Part shown: positions 1 to 8,632 of the stretch, in pieces
Numbering within the stretch: position 1 is the stretch's first letter
Layout of the letters: every line of letters starts with the position of its first letter
Assembly (NCBI GenBank): GCA_947178475.1
Contig: CAMWYM010000023.1
Coordinates: 1-33,993 of the forward strand
Length of the DNA: 33,993 nt
Direction of reading: 5' to 3'
DNA from: an uncultured Clostridium sp.
Lineage (GTDB): Bacteria; Bacillota; Clostridia; Lachnospirales; Lachnospiraceae
Made by a program: the position numbers and the translations under genes
The notes under the pieces: generated by a model
What the model was told of the DNA's origin: nothing
Databases searched by the model: none
Seen by the model: the letters and a program-made list of their open reading frames with translations, nothing else

Positions 1-729
1 AATCTGTATGAGATGTTTGTTAGCGGAAAGGATACAATCAGGGCATTGATGGCTATTTGTATCATTCTGGCGATTATTATTGGAACGACTATTCTGGTTA
101 TTATTCTGCAGGATGCAGAGAGACGTATTCCGGTTCAGTATTCCAAAAAGGTTCAGGGAAGACGGTCTGTTGGTGGACAGTCAAGCTATATTCCGCTTAA
201 GGTGAATACCGCTGGTGTTATTCCTGTCATTTTTGCGTCATCGCTGTTGTCCGTTCCGTCAATTCTCATTAATCTATTTAATGCAACGCCGGGCACGACA
301 TGGCAGAAAATTTTACAGGGCATGAATCAGAATTACTGGTTTAATCCGGAGTATCCATGGGCATCCATTGGATTGCTTGTCTATATCTTTTTAAATATCA
401 TATTTGCATATTTTTATACTAGCATTACCTTTAATCCGATGGAGGTAGCAAATAATATGAAAAAGAGTGGTGGATTTATTCCGGGTATTCGTCCGGGTAA
501 ACCGACACAGGATTATTTAAATAAGATTTTAAATTATATCGTATTCATTGGTGTAATTGGATTGTTGATTGTTGCACTGATTCCGATTTTCTTCAACGGA
601 ATGTTTAAGGCAGATGTTTCTTTCGGAGGAACATCACTGATCATTATCGTAGGTGTTATTCTTGAGACAATGAAGCAGTTGGAGTCCCAGATGTTAGTTC
701 GCAACTATTCAGGATTCTTAAATGACTAA
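1..729 (+). CDS. secY: Protein translocase subunit SecY, C-terminal part (5' end outside window)
   Basis: SecY is the pore subunit of the SecYEG channel, which moves unfolded proteins across or into the cytoplasmic membrane. The open reading frame continues upstream of base 1 (frame 1, beginning NLYEM), so only about 242 C-terminal residues are visible, a little over half of a usual SecY of about 430. Several hydrophobic segments are evident, as is the conserved cytoplasmic loop with RRIPVQYSKK and the region with FNPMEVANNMKKSGGFIPGIRPG, both SecY hallmarks. It ends with RNYSGFL. Its place directly before adk and map is the standard end of the spc operon. The start is not visible. Confidence 0.97.
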   Translation, partial: NLYEMFVSGKDTIRALMAICIILAIIIGTTILVIILQDAERRIPVQYSKKVQGRRSVGGQSSYIPLKVNTAGVIPVIFASSLLSVPSILINLFNATPGTTWQKILQGMNQNYWFNPEYPWASIGLLVYIFLNIIFAYFYTSITFNPMEVANNMKKSGGFIPGIRPGKPTQDYLNKILNYIVFIGVIGLLIVALIPIFFNGMFKADVSFGGTSLIIIVGVILETMKQLESQMLVRNYSGFLND

Positions 730-741
730 TATAAAGAATAC

Positions 742-792
742 AATGCAAAACCGTAGAAAAACAGTTCTTGTATTTCTGCGGTTTGTCGCATT
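742..792 (+). promoter_or_regulatory. Stable intergenic hairpin between secY and adk
   Basis: A 12-bp inverted repeat (748-759 with 773-784, one G-U pair) is extended by an outer AATGC/GCATT pair (742-746 with 788-792). The loop is 13 nt. No U-tract follows, so a simple terminator is unlikely. It lies 71 nt before adk and may be an mRNA processing, stability or attenuation element; function is not known. Confidence 0.6.
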
Positions 793-842
793 GAATGAAT
801 GTGAGTTCATTAAAGGCTTCTATAATTAAGAGAATAAAATAA

Positions 843-1508
<666 letters not shown>

Positions 1509-1510
1509 GA

Positions 1511-2278
1511 ATGGCAGTTTCAATTAAATCAAAAGCAGAAATTGAATTGATGCGTGAGGCGGGAAGAATTCTCGCCATCACGCATAATGAACTGGCAAAA
1601 TGTGTAAAGCCAGGAATGTCTACATGGGATGTGAATCGTATAGGTGAGGAGATTATCAGAAGCTATGGGTGTATTCCTTCCTTCTTAAATTATCGCGGAT
1701 ATCCAGCCTCGATTTGTGTATCGCTAAACGAAGAGGTGGTACACGGTATTCCCAACAAGAACCGTATTATTCAGGAGAACGATATTGTCAGTCTGGATGC
1801 GGGCGTCATATATAAGGGATATCATTCGGATGCAGCCAGAACATTGATTATGCCGGCGGTATCGGATGAGGTACGGGAGCTGGTGAAGGTTACCAGAGAA
1901 TCCTTTTTTGAGGGAATCAAGCAGGCAGTGGCGGGAAACCATGTTGCAGATATAAGCAGGGCGGTTCAGCAGTATACAGAATCCAGAGGTTATTCGGTGG
2001 TTCGGGATTTGGTCGGACACGGGGTTGGCTCCAAGCTGCATGAGGATCCAGAGGTTCCGAATTTTACTAATGGGCGACGGGGACAAAAGCTTCGTCCGGG
2101 GATGACCATTGCAGTGGAACCAATGATTAATTTAGGTGAATATGATGTATACTGGGAGGATGATGATTGGACTGTTGTAACAGAGGACGGTATGCCTTCC
2201 GCACATTACGAAAATACAATTCTGATTACAGAGGGGGAGCCGGAAATTCTTTCACAGGCTCCGGGAATTGATTTATAA
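1511..2278 (+). CDS. map: Methionine aminopeptidase, type I
   Basis: Removes the initiator methionine from nascent proteins. The 255 residues correspond to the short type I form with no N-terminal zinc-finger extension. The pita-bread-fold metal ligands are visible: the two Asp in [18 protein letters not shown], the His in [12 protein letters not shown], the Glu in AVEPMI and the Glu in HYENTILI. The substrate-gating His is likely in VVHGIPN. The start codon lies 2 nt after the adk stop. In many Clostridia a small KOW-domain gene lies between map and infA; here infA follows directly after 20 nt. Confidence 0.98.
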   Translation: MAVSIKSKAEIELMREAGRILAITHNELAKCVKPGMSTWDVNRIGEEIIRSYGCIPSFLNYRGYPASICVSLNEEVVHGIPNKNRIIQENDIVSLDAGVIYKGYHSDAARTLIMPAVSDEVRELVKVTRESFFEGIKQAVAGNHVADISRAVQQYTESRGYSVVRDLVGHGVGSKLHEDPEVPNFTNGRRGQKLRPGMTIAVEPMINLGEYDVYWEDDDWTVVTEDGMPSAHYENTILITEGEPEILSQAPGIDL

Positions 2279-2298
2279 TTGAACAGGAGGATTTATAT

Positions 2299-2517
2299 AT
2301 GTCTAAAGCAGATGTAATTGAAATTGAGGGAACTGTGATTGAAAAACTGCCAAATGCCATGTTTAAGGTAGAATTGGAAAATGGACACGAAGTGTTGGCA
2401 CATATCAGCGGGAAATTGAGAATGAATTACATTAAAATTTTGCCGGGTGATAAGGTTACTCTGGAGTTATCTCCATACGATCTGACAAAAGGGCGCATCA
2501 AATGGAGAGAAAAATAG
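2299..2517 (+). CDS. infA: Translation initiation factor IF-1
   Basis: IF-1 binds the ribosomal A site during initiation. The 72-residue length is exact for the family. It is a single OB-fold (S1-like) domain with the signatures [18 protein letters not shown] and [17 protein letters not shown] and the C-terminal RGRI-like segment (here KGRIKWR). An AGGAGG ribosome site precedes the ATG. Its position between map and rpmJ is the normal one. Confidence 0.98.
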   Translation: MSKADVIEIEGTVIEKLPNAMFKVELENGHEVLAHISGKLRMNYIKILPGDKVTLELSPYDLTKGRIKWREK

Positions 2518-2592
2518 TTCCGCATTTAACGTCTGTATATATCCAGATAAATGGAAATACAGTCAAAAGTAAGAAGAATTTGAAAATTTTGC

Positions 2593-2621
2593 TTGCATTG
2601 GGCAAATTAAAATGATAGAAT
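2593..2621 (+). promoter_or_regulatory. Possible internal promoter upstream of rpmJ
   Basis: TTGCAT (2593-2598) is separated by 17 nt from TAGAAT (2616-2621, 5 of 6 matches to the -10 consensus). The -35 match is weak. The site lies in the 155-nt infA-rpmJ gap, 51 nt before the rpmJ start. It could give the alpha part of the operon independent transcription. Confidence 0.35.
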
Positions 2622-2672
2622 AGATATTCGTAGCGGACTTTTTACAGAGAAATTTTGAAAGGAGAGATTTTA

Positions 2673-2786
2673 ATGAAGGTTAGAGCATCCGTAAAACCAA
2701 TTTGCGATAAGTGCAAAATCATTAAAAGAAAAGGTAGTATCAGAGTTATCTGTGAGAACCCTAAGCACAAACAGAGACAAGGTTAG
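2673..2786 (+). CDS. rpmJ: 50S ribosomal protein L36
   Basis: A 37-residue protein beginning [15 protein letters not shown], exactly the length of bacterial L36. It carries the zinc-ribbon ligands C11, C14, C27 and H32 (CDKC ... CENPKH), so this is the zinc-binding (C+) form. It ends KQRQG as usual. The ribosome site AAAGGAGAG lies at 2658-2666. The gene is small and easily missed, but it sits in its canonical place between infA and rpsM. Confidence 0.97.
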   Translation: MKVRASVKPICDKCKIIKRKGSIRVICENPKHKQRQG

Positions 2787-2831
2787 ATGATAGCCCATCT
2801 TTATTCCTTGCGGGTTTGTTAACCAAAGTAG

Positions 2832-3003
2832 CACTGTATTCCCAGTGTGAAGTTCCTTCTATATAATCATTATTAAGTATAGAAGATGATTTTAGAAAGC
2901 GGCTGTAGCGTAGGGATCATTAACCTATGCAACATATTAAATAGAACAGGACTGCCGGTGGAAGCGTATGCATTTCACCCGTATAGACAATATACGGATA
3001 CGC
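2832..3003 (+). promoter_or_regulatory. Multi-hairpin leader in front of rpsM (candidate ribosomal-protein leader)
   Basis: The 278-nt rpmJ-rpsM gap is far longer than its neighbours and holds four successive inverted repeats: 2832-2836/2843-2847 (CACTG/CAGTG); 2856-2863/2878-2885 (CTTCTATA/TATAGAAG); 2908-2914/2924-2930 (7 bp with one G-U); and a compound hairpin with arms 2964-2969/2998-3003 and 2979-2985/2991-2997. None is followed by a U-tract. In E. coli the equivalent place carries the S4-binding alpha-operon leader. Autogenous control by an alpha-operon protein is therefore plausible, but it is inference. Confidence 0.55.
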
Positions 3004-3064
3004 TGTTTATCAGGTAGTTAGACATTCAAGAAAAAGAATTAATTTATGGAGGTGCACAGTCACA

Positions 3065-3433
3065 ATGGCTCGTATTTCAGGTGTAGATTTACCAAGAGAA
3101 AAACGTATTGAGATCGGTCTTACCTATATTTATGGTATCGGACTTCCGTCATCTCAGCGTATTTTAAAGGAAGCAAATGTTAATCCTGATACCCGTGTTC
3201 GTGATTTGACTGATGACGAGGTAAAGAGAATCAGCCAGATTATCAACGAGACGCAGATGGTAGAGGGTGATTTACGTAGAGAAATCGCGATGAACATCAA
3301 GCGTTTACAGGAGATTGGATGTTATCGTGGAATCCGCCATAGAAAGGGTCTGCCCGTTCGTGGTCAGAAGACTAAGACGAATGCAAGAACCCGCAAAGGT
3401 CCGAAGAGAACCGTTGCAAACAAGAAGAAATAA
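3065..3433 (+). CDS. rpsM: 30S ribosomal protein S13
   Basis: A 122-residue head protein of the 30S subunit that contacts tRNA and the 50S subunit. It begins [26 protein letters not shown] and ends with the basic tail rich in TRKGPKRT and KKK, both S13 hallmarks. A GGAGGTG ribosome site lies about 6 nt upstream of the ATG. It is the first gene after the structured leader and is followed by rpsK, rpsD and rpoA in the standard alpha-operon order. Confidence 0.98.
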   Translation: MARISGVDLPREKRIEIGLTYIYGIGLPSSQRILKEANVNPDTRVRDLTDDEVKRISQIINETQMVEGDLRREIAMNIKRLQEIGCYRGIRHRKGLPVRGQKTKTNARTRKGPKRTVANKKK

Positions 3434-3475
3434 TCAGGTTGGGATTCATTTTAGTTGATTAGGAGGTTAAGTTTA

Positions 3476-3868
3476 ATGGCTAAAGTTACAAAAAAAGTGA
3501 CGAAGAAGCGTGTTAAGAAGAATGTTGAGCATGGACAGGCTCATATTCAGTCATCTTTTAATAATACAATTGTTACATTGACCGATAATGAAGGCAACGC
3601 ACTTTCATGGGCAAGTGCCGGCGAATTGGGATTTAAGGGTTCCAAAAAATCCACTCCTTATGCAGCACAGATGGCAGCGGAAACCGCTACCAAGGCAGCT
3701 CTTGTTCATGGCTTGAAGAAGGTTGATGTTATGGTTAAGGGTCCGGGTTCTGGTCGTGAGGCTGCAATTCGTGCACTTCAGGCAGCAGGTCTTGAAGTAC
3801 TTAGTATCCGTGACGTAACACCGGTTCCACATAACGGTTGTCGTCCGCCAAAACGTAGAAGAGTATAA
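3476..3868 (+). CDS. rpsK: 30S ribosomal protein S11
   Basis: S11 is part of the 30S platform. The 130-residue product begins [12 protein letters not shown] and contains [15 protein letters not shown] and the C-terminal [13 protein letters not shown], the family signatures. The ATG at 3476 was chosen over an in-frame TTG at 3455 because AGGAGG (3461-3466) lies 9 nt before it and the N-terminus then matches the family. Followed by rpsD after 16 nt. Confidence 0.98.
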   Translation: MAKVTKKVTKKRVKKNVEHGQAHIQSSFNNTIVTLTDNEGNALSWASAGELGFKGSKKSTPYAAQMAAETATKAALVHGLKKVDVMVKGPGSGREAAIRALQAAGLEVLSIRDVTPVPHNGCRPPKRRRV

Positions 3869-3884
3869 TAGGAGGTACAGTGAG

Positions 3885-4478
3885 ATGGCAGTAGATAGAA
3901 CCCCAGTTCTTAAGAGATGCAGATCTTTAGGCATGGAGCCAATGTATCTCGGAATAGATAAAAAATCAAATAGACAGTTAATTCGTTCTAACAGAAAGAT
4001 GAGCGAGTATGGTTTGCAGCTCCGCGAGAAGCAGAAGGCCAAATTCATCTATGGTGTATTGGAGAAGCCTTTCCGTAATCTCTATGCAAGGGCAGAGAGA
4101 ATGAAAGGTTTGACAGGTCCGAATCTGATGATTTTATTGGAGTGCAGACTGGATAATGTTGTTTTTCGTTTAGGTTTTGCAAGAACACGTAAGGAAGCAA
4201 GGCAGATTGTTGACCATAAGCATGTATTGGTTAATGGCAAGTGTGTCAACGTTCCGTCATACAGAGTAAAAGCCGGAGATAAGATTGAGATTAGAGAGAA
4301 GAGTAAATCTCTTCAGAGATACAAGGATATTTTAGAGGTAACTGGAGGAAGATTGGTTCCAGCATGGCTGGATTCCGACCAGGAGAATTTGACAGGTACC
4401 GTGACAGAATTACCCCTTAGAGAACAGATTGACGTTCCTGTAAATGAAACGCTAATCGTCGAGTTATATTCTAAGTAA
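3885..4478 (+). CDS. rpsD: 30S ribosomal protein S4
   Basis: A primary 16S rRNA-binding assembly protein and, in several bacteria, a translational autoregulator. It has 197 residues: N-terminal domain, then an S4 RNA-binding domain at roughly 90-150 ([20 protein letters not shown], then [12 protein letters not shown]). It starts [16 protein letters not shown] and lacks the N-terminal zinc cysteines of some S4 proteins. It belongs to the alpha operon here, unlike in Bacillus, where rpsD stands alone. That makes the rpsM leader upstream a natural candidate for S4 feedback. Confidence 0.97.
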   Translation: MAVDRTPVLKRCRSLGMEPMYLGIDKKSNRQLIRSNRKMSEYGLQLREKQKAKFIYGVLEKPFRNLYARAERMKGLTGPNLMILLECRLDNVVFRLGFARTRKEARQIVDHKHVLVNGKCVNVPSYRVKAGDKIEIREKSKSLQRYKDILEVTGGRLVPAWLDSDQENLTGTVTELPLREQIDVPVNETLIVELYSK

Positions 4479-4508
4479 TGTTCGATAACTGTTTAGCAGT
4501 GTATCTGA

Positions 4509-4561
4509 TTTCTAAAATAGGCTATGCAGGCTTACTGCCTGTGAATAGTCTATTTTAGAAA
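4509..4561 (+). promoter_or_regulatory. Long intergenic hairpin between rpsD and rpoA
   Basis: A perfect 12-bp inverted repeat (4509-4520 with 4550-4561) encloses a second stem, CAGGC/GCCTG, closed by a TTACT-type loop. No U-tract follows, so termination is not expected. It lies in the 147-nt gap before rpoA, in line with an mRNA processing or stability element that could set RNA polymerase alpha apart from the ribosomal proteins. Function unknown. Confidence 0.65.
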
Positions 4562-4625
4562 ATGATCATATAGAATGCTTTGACGGTTATACGAAATATC
4601 ACAAAACCAAAAGGAGGTTCCCGGC

Positions 4626-5582
4626 GTGTTTGAATTCGAAAAACCAAGAATTGAAATTGCAGAGATTTCAGAAGACAACAGATACGGTAAATTTGTAGTC
4701 GAACCTTTAGAGCGTGGCTATGGTACGACACTTGGTAATTCCTTGAGAAGAATTATGTTATCATCATTACCAGGGTCTGCTGTGAGCTATGTCAAAATCA
4801 AAGGCGTTTTACACGAATTTAGTTCGATACCAGGCGTGAAGGAAGATGTGACTGAGATTATCATGAACATCAAGGAACTGGCTATTAAAAATAACAGCAG
4901 TTCAAATGAGTTGAAGCAGGCATATATTGAATATGTTGGCGAAGGCGTGGTTACTGCGGCGGATATTCATGTTGACAGTGATATTGAGATTTTAAACCCG
5001 GATTTGGTGATTGCAACATTGAGCGGTCCGGAGGCAAGATTTGATATGGAGCTTACCATTACCAGAGGAAGAGGTTATGTGGGTTCAGATAAGAATAAGA
5101 AGGAGGATACTTCAATTGATGTGATTGCAGTGGATTCCATCTATACACCGGTAGAACGTGTGAATCTTACGGTGGAGAATACTCGTGTCGGTCAGATTAC
5201 CGATTACGATAAGCTTACTCTGGATGTATATACCAATGGTACATTGGCGCCGGATGAGGCAGTAAGCTTGGCCGCAAAGGTATTAAGCGAACACCTTAAC
5301 TTGTTTATTGATTTATCAGAAAATGCAAAGTCAGCAGAAGTCATGGTAGAGAAAGAAGACAATGAGAAGGAAAAAGTATTAGAGATGAACATTGACGAAT
5401 TGGAATTGTCAGTCCGTTCATTTAATTGCCTGAAGAGAGCAGGCATCAATACAGTAGAAGAGTTGACCAATAAGACTCCGGAGGATATGATGAAAGTCCG
5501 CAATTTGGGACGGAAATCATTGGAAGAGGTATTGAATAAGCTTAAAGAGTTGAATTTATCTTTAAACACCGGAGACGACTAA
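4626..5582 (+). CDS. rpoA: RNA polymerase alpha subunit
   Basis: The alpha dimer nucleates RNA polymerase assembly, and its C-terminal domain contacts UP elements and activators. It has 318 residues: N-terminal assembly domain ([20 protein letters not shown] near 25-45), an acidic linker around 235-255, then the helix-hairpin-helix C-terminal domain ([20 protein letters not shown] and [10 protein letters not shown]). The start is GTG, fixed by AGGAGG at 4612-4617. The product begins [11 protein letters not shown], as expected in Firmicutes. Followed by rplQ after 58 nt. Confidence 0.98.
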   Translation: MFEFEKPRIEIAEISEDNRYGKFVVEPLERGYGTTLGNSLRRIMLSSLPGSAVSYVKIKGVLHEFSSIPGVKEDVTEIIMNIKELAIKNNSSSNELKQAYIEYVGEGVVTAADIHVDSDIEILNPDLVIATLSGPEARFDMELTITRGRGYVGSDKNKKEDTSIDVIAVDSIYTPVERVNLTVENTRVGQITDYDKLTLDVYTNGTLAPDEAVSLAAKVLSEHLNLFIDLSENAKSAEVMVEKEDNEKEKVLEMNIDELELSVRSFNCLKRAGINTVEELTNKTPEDMMKVRNLGRKSLEEVLNKLKELNLSLNTGDD

Positions 5583-5640
5583 AATAAGAAAGACCACTTA
5601 AGCCGAATAATAGTAAGCAAAGTGAAGGAGGATGTACATC

Positions 5641-6177
5641 ATGGCAATGTATAGAAAGCTTGGAAAGAAACAGGCACAGAGAAAAGCGTTACTTCGCAAT
5701 CAGGTTACACAGTTATTATATAACGGTAAAATTAAGACAACCGAGGCAAGAGCTAAGGAAGTTCGTAAAATTGCTGAGCGTTTGATTACACTGGCGGTTA
5801 AGGAAAAGGATAATTATGATGAGGTTACCGTAACCGCAAAGGTGGCAAAGAAGGATAAAGATGGCAAGCGTATCAAAGAGGTTGTAGACGGTAAGAAGGT
5901 TACCGTATATGATGAAGTAGAAAAGACCGTGAAGAAGGATCAGCCGTCTAGGCTTCATGCGAGAAGACAGATGCTGAAGGTTCTTTATCCGGTTGTTGAG
6001 GTCCCGACAGAGGCTGCCGGTAAGAAAAGGGGAACCAAGAAGGTTGACCTTACCGAAAAGCTGTTTGATGAGTATGGTCCTAAATATGCAGGACGCAATG
6101 GCGGATATACAAGAATCATCAAGATTGGACCACGTAAGGGTGATGCCGCAATGGAGGTTATCATCGAATTGGTATAG
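5641..6177 (+). CDS. rplQ: 50S ribosomal protein L17, enlarged form
   Basis: L17 lies near the peptide exit tunnel. The product begins [20 protein letters not shown] and ends [12 protein letters not shown], both typical. At 178 residues it is about 50-60 longer than the Bacillus or E. coli protein. The excess is a lysine-rich central insertion, roughly residues 60-130, including [19 protein letters not shown] and a GKKRGTKK stretch. The ATG at 5641 was preferred to 5632 because AAGGAGG (5625-5631) directly abuts the earlier codon but is 9 nt from this one. It is the last gene of the operon, followed by a terminator. Confidence 0.95.
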   Translation: MAMYRKLGKKQAQRKALLRNQVTQLLYNGKIKTTEARAKEVRKIAERLITLAVKEKDNYDEVTVTAKVAKKDKDGKRIKEVVDGKKVTVYDEVEKTVKKDQPSRLHARRQMLKVLYPVVEVPTEAAGKKRGTKKVDLTEKLFDEYGPKYAGRNGGYTRIIKIGPRKGDAAMEVIIELV

Positions 6178-6201
6178 ACCAGTTATTTTCTTGTAAATAA
6201 T

Positions 6202-6237
6202 AAACCAGAGGAACAGTAGTCCTCTGGTTTTATTTTT
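6202..6237 (+). terminator. Rho-independent terminator of the ribosomal operon
   Basis: An 11-bp perfect stem (6202-6212 with 6220-6230, core ACCAGAGGA/TCCTCTGGT) with a 7-nt loop and the T-rich tail TTTTATTTTT. It lies 24 nt after rplQ. The A-rich left flank could also let it act on the converging uppP transcript, making it bidirectional. Confidence 0.9.
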
Positions 6238-6242
6238 GTGTT

Positions 6243-7133
6243 TTATCGCATAAAGTAGAGTAATACGATAATCCCTAATATGATTCTATACCATCCAAAC
6301 ACCTTAAAATCATGCTTTTTAATATAGCCCATAAGAAATTTAATAGCAAAAATTGATACGGCAAACGCCACAACCATTCCGATAATTAGCACAGCCAGCT
6401 CTGTTCCGGTGAATGTCAGTCCAAATTTGAGAAGCTTAATGAGGCTTGCACCGAACATAACCGGAATGGCAAGGAAGAAGGTGAATTCTGCTGCGATTTC
6501 TCTGGAGGTCCCAATCAGGATACCACCGATGATTGTGGAGCCGGAACGGGAGGTTCCGGGGATTAGTGACAGCACCTGAAATACACCGATTAGAAAGGCA
6601 TCCTTGAAGGATAGATTGTGCAGAGAGCTGACCCGTGGAATGCGTTTCTTGTTGTGATTCTCCAGAATGATAAAAACAATACCGTATACAATAAGTGCCA
6701 GCGCAACAACGGTTGCGTTGTGGAAGTGCTCCTCCATCCAGTCATCCAGTGGAAGTCCGACAATCATGGCAGGAATACAGGCGAAAACGATTTTCAGCCA
6801 CAATACAATTTTATCCATATAGCAGTAGCTGTCACAAAAGTGTTGGAAGCCTTTCATGAAACCGGATTCGGCCCGGTTGACAAACCAGCTTTTAGCCGGA
6901 GCATTTTTCTTTGTGTGAAACGGCCATAGCTTATTCCAGAAAAGAACAACAACGGCAAGAATGGCACCAAGCTGAATGACTACGTCAAACATTTCCATAA
7001 AAGCACTGCTCTGTTTAAGCTTTACAAATTCGTTTACCAGAATTAAATGTCCGGTGCTGCTGATGGGAAGCCATTCGGTGATACCCTCGACAATTCCGAG
7101 CAATATGACCTTAAACCATTCAATAATATTCAT
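6243..7133 (-). CDS. uppP: Undecaprenyl-diphosphatase UppP (BacA family)
   Basis: Dephosphorylates undecaprenyl pyrophosphate to recycle the lipid carrier for peptidoglycan and other envelope polymers. Overproduction in other bacteria gives bacitracin resistance. It is a 296-residue polytopic membrane protein. The two catalytic motifs are intact: E16[13 protein letters not shown] near the N-terminus and PGTSRSGST (192-200) with the key Arg196. A GAGAGG ribosome site precedes the ATG. It converges on the ribosomal operon and shares its terminator region. Upstream is a 98-nt gap filled mostly by a repeat remnant. Confidence 0.96.
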   Translation of the reverse strand: MNIIEWFKVILLGIVEGITEWLPISSTGHLILVNEFVKLKQSSAFMEMFDVVIQLGAILAVVVLFWNKLWPFHTKKNAPAKSWFVNRAESGFMKGFQHFCDSYCYMDKIVLWLKIVFACIPAMIVGLPLDDWMEEHFHNATVVALALIVYGIVFIILENHNKKRIPRVSSLHNLSFKDAFLIGVFQVLSLIPGTSRSGSTIIGGILIGTSREIAAEFTFFLAIPVMFGASLIKLLKFGLTFTGTELAVLIIGMVVAFAVSIFAIKFLMGYIKKHDFKVFGWYRIILGIIVLLYFMR

Positions 7134-7173
7134 AATATTGTACCTCTCTTTGTCTATATTATTAGGTGCTTGC

Positions 7174-7231
7174 GATATTGTCTATATTGCACAACTAGGT
7201 ATTGGAAATAGAGAGCTTCGCAATTGCCTGT
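7174..7231 (-). repeat. Solo arm of the MITE-like element found at 27405-27668
   Basis: These 58 bases match the reverse complement of the left arm of the 27405-27668 element (27406-27463) at 52 of 58 positions, with the first 27 contiguous. Read on the minus strand the tip abuts the TAA stop of the hydrolase gene (7232-7234), just as the full element abuts the permease stop. The other arm and the core are absent, so this is a truncated or decayed copy. A second TTGTCTATATT motif at 7150-7160 resembles the element's other arm. Confidence 0.8.
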
Positions 7232-8617
7232 TTACGGCGACTGCTCAGAGGATTCTGATATCTCCTCGGTGTCGTCCGAACTGGAAAATTCGTATATCTC
7301 CAGTTGTGTGTCCGGATTAAAATATTCATATACGGTTTTGGACAATGACTGAATGTTGGAAATAGAACTTCCACAGCCGGTACTCATGATGCAGAGAATA
7401 TATACGCCCTTTGGTGAGTATACAATAGCTACATCGTGCTGTACCTCGTCCGTATCTCCTGTTTTGTTTGCACATCGTGTTCCTTCCGGCAATCCTGCTG
7501 GTATTTTATTTACATGACTTTGCTGAAGAAGCAGGTCTAGAAATTTCTGTGAGGCTTCGGGACTCACACATTGTCCCTTATAAATGCGCTCCAATAGTAA
7601 TCCACAATCGATAACGCTGGTATAATTTCTTCCGGCAGAGGAAGGCGCTTTGTATCTGGTAGGGACCAAAATAGAGGTGATTGTGGTATCACTGTAGTGG
7701 TTGGTATCAATATATTCCTGAATAACGCCACGCCCGGTGACATGATAGTGGTCAGGCGCACAGTTCATCACCATTAGGTTAAAGGCATCATTATCGCTTA
7801 CGGATATCATTTCCTGCATCAGACGGTCAATGTTTTCTGTATCTTCTAAGGTTCCCTTGTCGATTAAATCATATGCACAGGCGGCACAAAACAGTTTGAT
7901 CAGACTGGCTGAAAAGAACTGCATATTGTTGATAACCATATATTCGTTAGAATTGATATCCTTTACATAGACAGACCATGAACCGGTATAGCCGTCCAGC
8001 ATGCTTTGGAGCTCGTCTTGCAAATCGGTAAGCCCTTCCCTGCTGGTCTCAAGACTCACTGTATCATCTCGTATTCCGTTTATATCCACGTATCCACCAT
8101 CGGGTGTAATCGTGTCCTTCAAAAGGTAACCGTCTTCACCGACATATCGGTTCTCAATCCACTGATTGGAGGCCATGATGCCGTCTGTGTTGAAATAGTA
8201 TTGGTGACCCTCCAATGCACACCAGCCTGTGACCATGACTCCGTCCTCATCAAAGTAGTAAATGGCATCATTAATTTCATACCAGCCGCTGAAACGATTT
8301 TCATTATCCGGATAGTAATAAGTCTTGTTGTCGATTACAGAAAAACCGGTTGCCGGGTCGCGACCGGAAATGATTTCATTTTCGGTAGTGGCCTCAGTAG
8401 TGGGTTCTTTGTCTGTTTCCTGTGCAGGAAAGAGGATGGACAGAAGCAAAATCAAAAGCACACAAATAAATGAAGCAATGACAACTATTTTTGTGTTAAT
8501 CTTGGATAGGTCAGGGTATCCGATGTTTTCGGGTATATCACCCTGGTTATTTATATGTTGAGCCTTCTGTTGGTTAGAACTCTTTTTTGGCGATATATGT
8601 TTTCTTCCTTTGGACAT
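7232..8617 (-). CDS. Membrane-anchored class A beta-lactamase-fold protein with cell-wall-binding repeats
   Basis: Has 461 residues in three parts: a cytoplasmic tail and one TM segment (about 44-64); repeats of the choline/cell-wall-binding type (about 99-165, with GWYEINDAIYYFDEDGVMVTG and GHQYYFNTDGIMA); and a serine-hydrolase domain of the class A beta-lactamase fold from about 195. The catalytic triplet is present: S238-LI-K241, S274-D-N276 and K385-TG. I see no clear omega-loop ExxxN, so it may not deacylate beta-lactams efficiently. The C-terminus is an acidic Ser-rich tail. The active domain should face the outside of the cell. It lies 15 nt after the aminotransferase, so is co-transcribed. 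Its physiological substrate is not known. Confidence 0.85.
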   Translation of the reverse strand: MSKGRKHISPKKSSNQQKAQHINNQGDIPENIGYPDLSKINTKIVVIASFICVLLILLLSILFPAQETDKEPTTEATTENEIISGRDPATGFSVIDNKTYYYPDNENRFSGWYEINDAIYYFDEDGVMVTGWCALEGHQYYFNTDGIMASNQWIENRYVGEDGYLLKDTITPDGGYVDINGIRDDTVSLETSREGLTDLQDELQSMLDGYTGSWSVYVKDINSNEYMVINNMQFFSASLIKLFCAACAYDLIDKGTLEDTENIDRLMQEMISVSDNDAFNLMVMNCAPDHYHVTGRGVIQEYIDTNHYSDTTITSILVPTRYKAPSSAGRNYTSVIDCGLLLERIYKGQCVSPEASQKFLDLLLQQSHVNKIPAGLPEGTRCANKTGDTDEVQHDVAIVYSPKGVYILCIMSTGCGSSISNIQSLSKTVYEYFNPDTQLEIYEFSSSDDTEEISESSEQSP

Positions 8618-8632
8618 TGCTGTTCCTTTCCG

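Noticed and set aside
821-826. Perfect TATAAT before adk
   Set aside because: No acceptable -35 hexamer at 16-18 nt and no extended -10 TG; the region is very AT-rich.
6178-6240. Structured RNA downstream of rplQ (L17 downstream element type)
   Set aside because: Only a simple 11-bp hairpin with a T-tract is present; an ordinary terminator explains it.
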